Assembly: GCA_934045905.1 (NCBI GenBank)
Contig: OW203771.1
Coordinates: 24,188,069 to 24,252,068 of the forward strand
DNA: 64,000 nucleotides
Source: Leuctra nigra
Lineage: Eukaryota > Arthropoda > Insecta > Plecoptera > Leuctridae
Direction: 5' to 3'
The notes beneath the pieces were generated by a model. That model made no database searches and was not told where the DNA came from. It saw only the letters and a list, made by a program, of their open reading frames with translations. Shown one piece after another: positions 13,341-25,500 of this stretch. Position 1 is the first letter of the stretch. The number at the start of each line of letters is the position of its first letter. The position numbers and the translations under genes are program-made.

Positions 13341-13508
13341 CAGCGTGACCGTTATTAGTGAGCGTGGTTGTTTTCGGCTTGGCGCCATATCCCGTAAACT
13401 TCAGTTTAGTTTTCTTCTCGGATTCACCCATTTTGTACAAAGAAAAGTCGACAGGCGACTGCTTGTCTCCACCACATGCGGGGTAGTTGTCCTTCCAATG
13501 GTCAGGCC
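13341..13508 (-). CDS. CA exon 3 (GPDHW ... QSPV ... NNGH)
   Basis: The exon is 168 nt, entering after ATTCCAG at 13509 and leaving at GCTG|GTGAGT at 13341/13340. It encodes 55 full codons with the CA blocks PDHWKDNYPACGG, QSPVDF, KFTGYG and NNGHA. Its first 56 bases are repeated about 37 times in the adjacent intron. The exon beyond base 56 is single-copy, which marks this copy as the functional one. Confidence 0.88.
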
Positions 13509-16500
13509 CTGGAATCATACACATCAGTGATAGCATGAACTGAGGCGACTGCTTGTCTCCACCACATGCGGGGTAGTTGTCCTTCCAATGGTCAGGCCCT
13601 GGAATCACACACATCAGTGATAGCATGAACTGAGGCGACTGCTTGTCTCCACCACATGCGGGGTAGTTGTCCTTCCAATGGTCAGGCCCTGGAATCACAC
13701 ACATCAGTGATAGCATGAACTGAGGCGACTGCTTGTCTCCACCACATGCGGGGTAGTTGTCCTTCCAATGTTTAGGCCCTGAAATCACACACATAGTGAT
13801 AGCATGAACTGAGGCGACTGCTTGTCTCCACCACATGCGGGGTAGTTGTCCTTCCAATGGTCAGGCCCTGGAATCACACACATCAGTGATAGCATGAACT
13901 GAGGCGACTGCTTGTCTCCACCACATGCGGGGTAGTTGTCCTTCCAATGGTCAGGCCCTGGAATCACACACATCAGTGAAAGCATGAACTGAGGCGACTG
14001 CTTGTCTCCACCACATGCGGGGTAGTTGTCCTTCCAATGGTCAGGCCCTGGAATCACACACATCAGTGATAGCATGAACTGAGGCGACTGCTTGTCTCCA
14101 CCACATGCGGGGTAGTTGTCCTTCCAATGGTCAGGCCCTGGAATCACACACATCAGTGATAGCATGAACTGAGGCGACTGCTTGTCTCCACCACATGCGG
14201 GGTAGTTGTCCTTCCAATAGTCAGGCCCTGGAATCACACACATCAGTGATAGCATGAACTGAGGCGACTGCTTGTCTCCACCACATGCGGGGTAGTTGTC
14301 CTTCCAATGGTCAGGCCCTGGAATCACACACATCAGTGATAGCATAAACTGAGGCGACTGCTTGTCTCCACCACATGCGGGGTAGTTGTCCTTCCAATGG
14401 TCAGGCCCTGGAATCACACACATCAGTGATAGCATGAACTGAGGCGACTGCTTGTCTCCACCACATGCGGGGTAGTTGTCCTTCCAATGGTCAGGCCCTG
14501 GAATCACACACATCAGTGATAGCATGAACTGAGGCGACTGCTTGTCTCCACCACATGCGGGGAGTTGTCCTTCCAATGGTCAGGCCCTGGAATCACACAC
14601 ATCAGTGATAGCATGAACTGAGGCGACTGCTTGTCTCCACCACATGCGGGGTAGTTGTCCTTCCAATGTTTAGGCCCTGAAATCACACACATAGTGATAG
14701 CATGAACTGAGGCGACTGCTTGTCTCCACCACATGCGGGGTAGTTGTCCTTCCAATGGTCAGGCCCTGGAATCACACACATCAGTGATAGCATGAACTGA
14801 GGCGACTGCTTGTCTCCACCACATGCGGGGTAGTTGTCCTTCCAATGGTCAGGCCCTGGAATCACACACATCAGTGAAAGCATGAACTGAGGCGACTGCT
14901 TGTCTCCACCACATGCGGGGTAGTTGTCCTTCCAATGGTCAGGCCCTGGAATCACACACATAGTGATAGCTTGAACTGAGGCGACTGCTTGTCTCCACCA
15001 CATGCGGGGTAGTTGTCCTTCCAATGGTCAGGCCCTGGAATCACACACATCAGTGATAGCATGAACTGAGGCGACTGCTTGTCTCCACCACATGCGGGGT
15101 AGTTGTCCTTCCAATGGTCAGGCCCTGGAATCACACACACCAGTGATAGCATGAACTGAGGCGACTGCTTGTCTCCACCACATGCGGGGTAGTTGTCCTT
15201 CCAATGGTCAGGCCCTGGAATCACACACATCAGTGATAGCATGAACTGAGGTGACTGCTTGTCTCCACCACATGCGGGGTAGTTGTCCTTCCAATGGTCA
15301 TGCCCTGGAATCACACACATCAGTGATAGCATGAACTGAGGTGACTGCTTGTCTCCACCACATGCGGGGTAGTTGTCCTTCCAATGGTCAGGCCCTGGAA
15401 TCACACACATCAGTGATAGCATGGACTGAGGCGACTGCTTGTCTCCACCACATGCGGGGTAGTTGTCCTTCCAATGGTCATGCCCTGGAATCACACACAT
15501 CAGTGATAGCATGAACTGAGGCGACTGCTTGTCTCCACCACATGCGGGGTAGTTGTCCTTCCAATGGTCAGGCCCTGGAATCACACACATCAGTGATAGC
15601 ATGAACTGAGGCGACTGCTTGTCTCCACCACATGCGGGGTAGTTGTCCTTCCAATGGTCATGCCCTGGAATCACACACATCAGTGATAGCATGAACTGAG
15701 GCGACTGCTTGTCTCCACCACATGCGGGGTAGTTGTCCTTCCAATGGTCAGGCCCTGGAATCACACACATAAGTGATAGCATGGACTGAGGCGACTGCTT
15801 GTCTCCACCACATGCGGGGTAGTTGTCCTTCCAATGGTCATGCCCTGGAATCACACACATCAGTGATAGCATGAACTGAGGTGACTGCTTGTCTCCACCA
15901 CATGCGGGGTAGTTGTCCTTCCAATGTTTAGGCCCTGGAATCACACACATCAGTGATAGCATGAACTGAGGCGACTGCTTGTCTCCACCCCATGCGGGGT
16001 AGTTGTCCTTCCAATGGTCATGCCCTGGAATCACACACATCAGTGATAGCATGAACTGAGGTGACTGCTTGTCTCCACCACATGCGGGGTAGTTGTCCTT
16101 CCAATGGTCAGGCCCTGGAATCACACACATCAGTGATAGCATGGACTGAGGCGACTGCTTGTCTCCACCACATCCGGGGTAGTTGTCCTTCCAATGGTCA
16201 GGCCCTGGAATCACACACATCAGTGATAGCATGAACTGAGGCGACTGCTTGTCTCCACCACATGCGGGGTAGTTGTCCTTCCAATGGTCAGGCCCTGGAA
16301 TCACACACATCAGTGATAGCATGAACTGAGGCGACTGCTTGTCTCCACCCCATGCGGGGTAGTTGTCCTTCCAATGGTCAGGCCCTGGAATCACACACAT
16401 CAGTGATAGCATGAACTGAGGCGACTGCTTGTCTCCACCACATGCGGGGTAGTTGTCCTTCCAATGGTCAGGCCCTGGAATCACACACATCAGTGATAGC

Positions 16501-19500
16501 ATGAACTGAGGCGACTGCTTGTCTCCACCACATGCGGGGTAGTTGTCCTTCCAATGGTCAGGCCCTGGAATCACACACATCAGTGATAGCATGAACTGAG
16601 GCGACTGCTTGTCTCCACCACATGCGGGGTAGTTGTCCTTCCAATGGTCAGGCCCTGGAATCACACACATCAGTGATAGCATGGACTGAGGCGACTGCTT
16701 GTCTCCACCACATGCGGGGTAGTTGTCCTTCCAATGGTCAGGCCCTGGAATCACTCACATCAGTGATAGCATGAACTGAGGCGACTGCTTGTCTCCACCA
16801 CATGCGGGGTAGTTGTACTTCCAATAGTATAATCTGCTCACCATTTTATATCACGTGATTGTGGTATAATCTGCTTACCATGTTATATCACGTGATTTTG
16901 TTATAATTTGCTTACCATGTTGTATCACGTGATTGTGGTATAATCTGCTTACCATGCAATATCACGTGATTGTGGTATAGCCTGCTTACCATGTTGTATC
17001 ACGTGATTGTGGTATAGCCTGCTTACCATGCTATATCACGTGATTGTGGTATAATCTGCTTACCATGCTATATCACGTGATTGTGGTATAATCTCTTTAC
17101 CATGCTATACCACGTGATTGTGGTATAATCTGCTTACCATGTTATATCATGTGATTGTGGTATAATCTGCTTACCATGTTGTATCACGTGATTGTGGTAT
17201 AATCTGCTTACCATGTTGTATCACGTTATTGTGGTATAATCTGCTTACCATGCTATATCACGTGATTGTGGTACAATCTGCTTACCATGCTATATCACGT
17301 GATTGTGGTATAGCCTGCTTACCATGTTGTATCACGTTATTGTGGTATAATCTGCTTACCATGCTATATCATGTGATTGTGGTATAGCCTGCTTACCATG
17401 TTGAATCACGTGATTGTGGTATAGCCTGCTTACCATTCTATATCACGTGATTGGGGTATAATCTGCTTACCATGTTATATCACGTGATTGTGGTATAATC
17501 TGTATACCATGTTATATCACGTGATTGTGGTATTATATGCTTACCATGTTGTATCACGTGATTGTGGTATAATCTGCTTACCATGTTATATCACGTGATT
17601 GTGGTATAATCTGCTTACCATGTTATATCACGTGATCATGTTGTATCTGCTTACCATGTTATATCACGTGATTGTGGTATAATCTGCTTACCATGCATTA
17701 TCACGTGATTGTGGTATAATCTGCTTACCATGTTATATCCCGTGATTGTGGTATAATCTGCTTACCATGCTATATCACGTGATTATGGTATAATCTGCTT
17801 ACCATGCTATATCACGTGATTGTGGTATAATCTGCTTACCATGTTGTATCACGGGATTGTGGTATAATCTGCTTACCATGTTATATCACGTGATTGTGGT
17901 ATAATCTGCTTACCATGTTATATCACGTGATCATGTTGTATCTGCTTACCATGTTATATCACGTGATTGTGGTATAATCTGCTTACCATGCATTATCACG
18001 TGATTGTGGTATAATCTGCTTACCATGTTATATCCCGTGATTGTGGTATAATCTGCTTACCATGCTATATCACGTGATTATGGTATAATCTGCTTACCAT
18101 GCTATATCACGTGATTGTGGTATAATCTGCTTACCATGTTGTATCACGGGATTGTGGTATAATCTGCTTACCATGTTATATCACGTGATTGTGGTATAAT
18201 CTGCTTACCATGTTATATCACGTGATCATGTTGTATCTGCTTACCATGTTATATCACGTGATTGTGGTATAATCTGCTTACCATGCATTATCACGTGATT
18301 GTGGTATAATCTGCTTACCATGTTATATCCCGTGATTGTGGTATAATCTGCTTACCATGCTATATCACGTGATTATGGTATAATCTGCTTACCATGCTAT
18401 ATCACGTGATTGTGGAATAATCTTATCACCATGCTATATCACGTGATTGTGGTATAATCTGCTTACCATGTTGTATCACGGGATTGTGGTACAATCTGCT
18501 TACCATGTTGTATTACGGGATTGTGGTATAATCTGCTTACCATGTTATATCACGTGATTGTGGTATAATCTGCTTACCATGTTATATCATGAGATTGTGG
18601 TATAATCTGCTTACCATGTTATATCACGTGATTGTGGTATAATCTGCTTACCATGTTGTATCACGGGATTGTGGTATAATCTGCTTACCATGTTATATCA
18701 CGTGATTGTGGTATAATCTGCTTTCCATGCTATATCACGTGATTGTGGTATAATCTGCTTACCATGTTGTATCACGGGATTGTGGTATAATCTGCTTACC
18801 ATGTTGTATCACGTGATTGTGGTACAATCTGCTTACCATGTTGTATCACGGGATTGTGGTATAATCTGCTTACCATGTTATATCATGTGATTGTGGTATA
18901 ATCTGCTTACCATGTTGTATCACGGGATTGTGGTATAATCTGCTTACCATTGTCTCCATCGTAGCCCCAGTCAGACGCAGCATTGACGCAGCTCAGACCT
19001 GAGACAAAACAAAACACTGAGCTCAATGTGAGCTGAGAACATCACTTTTTCTTCGTGTCTTTGTTTGTGTTTCGTCTGCACTGTCCAGGTCTTACAGATC
19101 TAGAAGACATTTTGAACACACACTAATGTCACACAATTTTATTGGTCACGTGCTCATTACTAGGAAAACGCTCAGTGAAACGCGTTGATGAGCGAGCACG
19201 GGTACGTGCAAATTCTCGAACCGGAAATGCGTACATAACGCACAGAAAACATAAAACATCCATATTGAATTGATTATGATCACTCAATCAACATAAAGTT
19301 TTAGTAGGGGGCCAAGTGGTATCCCGTAGGATCGTCGTGAAGGGAAGGTGCCACCTATCTCACTAAATGCATATATAGGTCCAAAACCTAAAAAAATTTG
19401 GTGCCACCCCAGACCCCTGGCTGGGCTGGGGGCTGGGGGCTAAATTTATTCATTCCTGTACCCTACACGATAAGACATAGAAATGTATTTTAAAAAATTT

Positions 19501-22500
19501 TGGCCGCTATCTTGGAAAAAAAATTTAAAACATTAAGAATTTATATACACTTTAAAACGGTCATTGGACGAACAAATGTCTCAAACAAAAGTTATAGTTC
19601 TCATAAAATGCAATAACTTTGTAATTCAACATTTTTTTCTATCACCAATACTTTATGAGTAAGAGCCGATTTAGTGCCATTTTTCGGAGCGGGATAGGGA
19701 CTACACTAGGAAAACGCTCAGTGTAACGCGTTGATGAGCGAGCACAGAACATGCAACATCCCCAGTCACGATAAACGACACGGCACCAGACGAATTTCTC
19801 TTCAAATTTCCATTCTCCATGCCTATAAATACTCTGGATGAATATCATATCCATTGTGTCGTGACTTTTCTACGTACTTTTTCTAGCTTTTGGCAAACAG
19901 TCCCATAAAATGACTCGTAAAATGACAATTAATACTTGACTGATTGGGCGTAACATGTGTAAAATTTTAGATTATGTTGGTCTTGATCACCATGCAAAAC
20001 TTGAACTTAATCGAAACATTTTGATTGTCGACCAATCAGAAGATATTATTTATACTTAAACCAATTGGAATATTTGGCCTTCGTACTGCATCCGATTTGA
20101 TATGGGCTAGTTTTACTGTAAATTATTGTGGACCGCTTGGCTGCTCTACAGGCCTTGGAGCAAAGCTTAAAGAAGGCAGGGATGAAAATGTAGTAAATAT
20201 TTCAAGATTATTGAATAAAATGTCCCTAAAATGACAAAAACTTTTGAAAATAACGACAGATTAGACTGAAAATTGGCAAAAATACCTTAAATGTTGGCAC
20301 CAATGACCATGCGAAATTTTAAGTTGGTCGGTCAATCGGTTCTAGTTTAAATTACAAAAATCACCGGAAAAATGGTTTCAAATTTGAACCAATGGGAGGA
20401 TTTGGCTGAAATTTATTATTATTGGTAACAATGTTGGTAGCAATGAATTTGCTAAATTTCAAAATGATTGGACCAACCAATCGAAAGATACATTTTTTAA
20501 AATTTGAACCAATCAGGGGATTTCAAAAAAATTAGGGTCTGCAAATCTCATATTTGGTCTGGACATGTGTGCAAAATTTCAGCTCGATCGAATAAACGGT
20601 GTGACCTGTATACAAGCAGACAACAGACAAACAAAAAAAAATAAAAATAAAAACAGAGGTCCGTGTCAAAAGAGCCAAAAGGAGACGCTCGCTTCGCTCG
20701 CTCAACAATGTTAATTGATCTCGGGGGGCCTTGAACGGAGTGAATTTTACCGCTTTTTTATGACATCGTAGCGCCGAAACCGTTCATCCGATCTAAAAAA
20801 TCTTTGCGGTATATGAAAGGTACATTCTTTGGGTCAACTTTCCCGAATTCGCAACAATCTTCTGTTTTCCATTGTTGAGAAAAAGCAATATTTCTTGAAT
20901 AGAAATCAAACTTATTTTCAATTCGTTTTTATGGAGGTAGTACAGGCACAAGTGAATTATACCGGAAATTTTTGTAAAGGGGGCTGGCACCAAATGCCAT
21001 TTGATAAAGCATGCTTTGAGATGTATGAAAAGTCATGGTGCCAACCTCGCAACCCTGGCCGGGGCCGGGGGCGGGGGCGGGGGGTATTGTCCCAAAAAAT
21101 CGACTGTTTCAAAAAAAATCTGAAAAATTTGCACACATAAATTGGATTATGTAATTAGAAAAATGGAAAACAAAAATGTCCAACGCCGCCATCTTGAGGA
21201 AAAAAAGTTGAAAAAAGAGCTTTTTATACATACTGAACAACGTGGGCCGGTTATTAAATTTCGGATGGCGCAAGAAAAGGTCCAATGGGTGAGATATCGC
21301 TGTGATGAAACTTCTTCAGTAATTTGGCTGAATATCTCACATATTATAACAAACCACCACCTTTTCATGCACTCCTCTCTCCCCCTTCTCCTGCCGTTCA
21401 GCGGGAGCATTTTATTTGAATCGAAAATTCAGTCTTCCAGCTACAAAGAGCTGATGTTCAGTGTACAGTTGTGTGGCTCCAACCAACTCGAACGGCGGGA
21501 AAATGTACTACTGGACGTCGACCTACATGCAAATGGCTGCTGTTTATTCTGTCAGTGCAGTTAGTAGTTTCGTGGGTGAATTTTGTATGTTTAATTCAAA
21601 TATATTGTTCATAAATATGATTAAATATGTAAGACTTCATACAATGAAATAAATTGTATGTTACTTTACTTTATTTATTGAGTATCGAAGAACAAATGCG
21701 TATTTCGTACAACATAACCAATCATTTTCTTGTGACTTGCCAATACAAATTAATTAGGTACCTACCTACCGAGCAAAGAATATTTTTTCTATCGGCAGTG
21801 TGAATAGGTACATGCACTTAATTCTGTTGCTGTAAGGTATGTGGTATTTAGCTTCCTTATATACCTACCTATGTACTACAGCTACCTATACATACCTATA
21901 CCTACGTAGCAGGTAGGTCGGTTACCTCTTACCTAGATTACCTTACAGAAAAGTATTTTACACATTGTTCTAACTCTGTCAAAAACTATCGAACAAAGAA
22001 AGTAATAGTATCTAATAAAAGTTGAGGCCTATATTCATGACTGGACAATGCAATCACAAACTCGATAGTGATGGGATCAATTTGATGCAGGGATGTTTCG
22101 GATAGGAATAATGTAAGTCACCTAATTATTTTGCTGATCGGTTTACACTTGTGTGTGACACTGTAAAATGTCCTTCTAAGATTACAGAAGTGCCATTTAT
22201 CATTAGAAATGCAAAAGCAGCAAGTTCACTGCTAAACAAGACAACAGAAGTCTGTTGAAGGTTCATAAAATCCAAATTTACCTTGGGTCGTACTATCAAG
22301 CGCCATCTACTTTATCCATCAGAGAAAATATCAAAACTGTTCAAAGTGACTTGGAGATTGACAGACTATGCATGATTAAATAGGTGTGTCGTACACATTG
22401 CAATATCAAAGAAGAGTACTCTAACATAATATGCGCTCTAGGTATGTCAACTATAGAAATTTCGTAGAGTTTGAATGAAGTCCAGGAATTCACATACCTA

Positions 22501-25500
22501 TTATTTTATGTTGATGAACGGTGATGAACGGAGTGCCCCCCCCCCCCCCCCCCCCCCGATAGACTTCCACCTTGACGCTGTGGTGGGGCTTAAGGGGCCG
22601 ACCCACATTACGGGCTGGTGCCAACTAAGAGCAGTTCAACGTCGACCTAGTTCCATGCTCTACCCAAATTCACGGGCCGGCCTTCCCCCCTCGAGGAAGT
22701 AATCCCCCTAAAATCGGGTCCCACCGGCCCAAAGCCTCCCCCCCCCGGTCCGTCGCCAAACGGCCTGACCTTCCCACCCAGTGCTGGACTCCTCCGCGCC
22801 GGGCCGGGCCCTTTTTTGTCGACCCCTCCCCATGCCCTCCCTATTATTCAACAAGGTTAACAGATTCTTAATGTGCGAAAACTGACCTCGCTGTCGACGC
22901 GCTGTTAAACATTATATTATACCTACCACTACTGAACGGAGTGAGTGACACCGCATTCAACCACTCGGCTTCTATGATGGTTGGGTGTTTATCAACAATG
23001 CGTTTCACACCTACCTACCTATTCCAAACTAGTTTTCAACTGAAGTAGGTATATCGATAGGTTTTATATGATCAAGAAAATCGTATTGACATCAGTAGGT
23101 ATACAACTTTTATGGATGCTTGTAAAATTTCTACTGAAATTTTGACCCAGGGATGTGGTAGTTTAGAAGCTGGCTCCTTGCTCCTACGCTGTCCAAGTGA
23201 ATGGAAAATATTTCTAGGTAGAAGGAACTGAAAGTTCATCAGTCGAAAAGGCTGATGTCAACGTCGACTTCCACATTGACAATTTGACGTGCAAGTTGAA
23301 TGCCCACAATGACCATTCAAAGAACTAGAACTAAGTAATGCCAGTAATTCAGAGAATAGAACTATCAGTGATAATGTTGAGTGTATAGTATGTACTTATT
23401 TTTTATCATATAAAAATTACAAATCTTAATGCCGAATACTTCCAAGGCTACGCTCGGCAACACATAACAGTACCTAGGTATGTGAATAAGTTTGAATGAC
23501 TTTTAGGTAGTGATCTTCTTTGACAATTTATTCATATTATTAATCAATGAAATGAGTGCTAACCTACTAGAGCTAGATGCCGAGTTAGCGTTTAACTACC
23601 TACTTCTGAAGGTGCGATAAAATCACTTTCAGACAATTTTCTGATTGCTTCAAATACTGTTTTAGGCTTTGTTGAGTGTTTACCTACATAGGTAAGTAGT
23701 AGCTGATGAAACTAAATAATTGTGGATATAAGTTTATTTTAACATATTGTACAATAGTCAATAAAGGGAGACTACCTAGTTAGACTGCAGCAACAAAATG
23801 TTAGCTCTCTTTGAGCTAAACTAACCTTCAAAATAGTACAAGAACTTGCAGAATTTAATTGCTGAACGCTACACAACACATTCAAGTCGAATTCTATTTA
23901 GTCGGGTTACAAGTGTAACGTTTTGTACGTTTTTTAGGATCTTCGTGTAGGAGGTTGCCACCCAATGTCATTTGATAAAACATTATTTTAGATGTATGAA
24001 AAGTGGAGGTGGCAACCTGGCAACCCTGTACGGGGGCGGGGGCGGAGGGGTCTGGGGGCCGCTTTCCAAAACTTCAACGGCTTCAAATATAATTCTGAAA
24101 AAAATTAGGTATACCAAAATTGGATCGAGAAATTTAAAAAAAATATTAAAAAAAAATTTCAAAGCCGCCATCTTGGAAAAAATGCGTTTTATTAATACTT
24201 TTGTACATACTGAACAACGTAGGCCAAATAAAAAAATTCGTTTAAAACAAATTTTATAGCCACGACAATGATTGATCAAATATTTTTTTGAACTTAAAAA
24301 TCGGTGCAACAATACTCTGTATAGTCGAGTTTTTGTAAAAGAAGAATCAGTATCTAGTCAATTGATAGTCCAGAGGCTAAACACTTTGACCCAAACAAAA
24401 GGTTTTTTGATGTTAATCGATTCACAAAAATGCCCTCTATAACATATCAAAATAAATCCAAAATTTGATTAGGGTGGGTGGGCCAAAATGCAAAATTATT
24501 CAAAAGGTCATTGTTGTCATTATTAAATAATCAAATTATATCAACCTAGGCGAGTAGCATATCAAATTAAACCATTAAAAATGTCATACAAATGTCATGA
24601 GAGGCCACAACGTGGTCAAAATGCCAATTTTAAGTGTCCAAGGACATTTGACAATATGTCATCATTAATAAAAGTAAAAACATACTTATTGTTACCATTC
24701 GATCCAAAGAGATGTAGTTTATAGCATATACAAAAATTCACAAAAATTCTTTTACAGTGAGTGAGCCAAAAACAAATTTGACCACGTTTTGGCCTCTCAT
24801 GACATTTGTATGACATTTTTAATGGTCATACTTTTTTTTAATATGTTGCACTAATCATAAGCATTAATTTGATATGCTACTCGACTAGGTTGATATAAAT
24901 TGATAGTTTGATAATGACAACAATGAGTTTTTGCAAAATGTAGAAATTTGGCCCAACCACCATAATAAAAATTTGGAGAACTTTTGATATGTTTAAGAGG
25001 GCGTTTTTCTGTATCGTTTGAAATCAAAATGTTTTTGTTATAAATAAGTGATTTAGGAAATTGGTATAATCTTAGACTTTGCACCCAAAAATAAAAATCG
25101 TAATTTTAAACTATTTGACAAATTCATTGGCCCACTTACGATTAAATAATTTTGGAGACCTTTTGATATGTTTTAAAGAGATTCATTTCGGATCGAATAA
25201 TATAAAAAAGTACGATATTATCTCTATTAGAGATGGAGATTTCGCACTTGTCCTGGAACACTTCAAAATTGAGATTTTGACCACTTTTTGACCCCTTTTG
25301 ACCTCTGTATCAGTTTTATAATGGTGATTTATATGTTTATTAGTTTTACTCATCATAAGATTTAATTTGATAAGCTACTCGCCTAGGTTGATATAATTTG
25401 ATTATTTAATAATGACAACAATGACTTTTTGAATAATTTTGCATTTTGGCCCACCCACCCTAATCAAATTTTGGATTTATTTTGATATGTTATAGAGGGC

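Noticed and set aside
14952..16754. 600-codon ORF on the minus strand
   Set aside because: It is the 90-bp intronic satellite read in its CA frame; no start, promoter or single-copy part marks it as an independent gene.
13453..18947. CRISPR-like look of regular repeats
   Set aside because: Units are contiguous without variable spacers, the DNA is eukaryotic, and the repeats derive from splice junctions.
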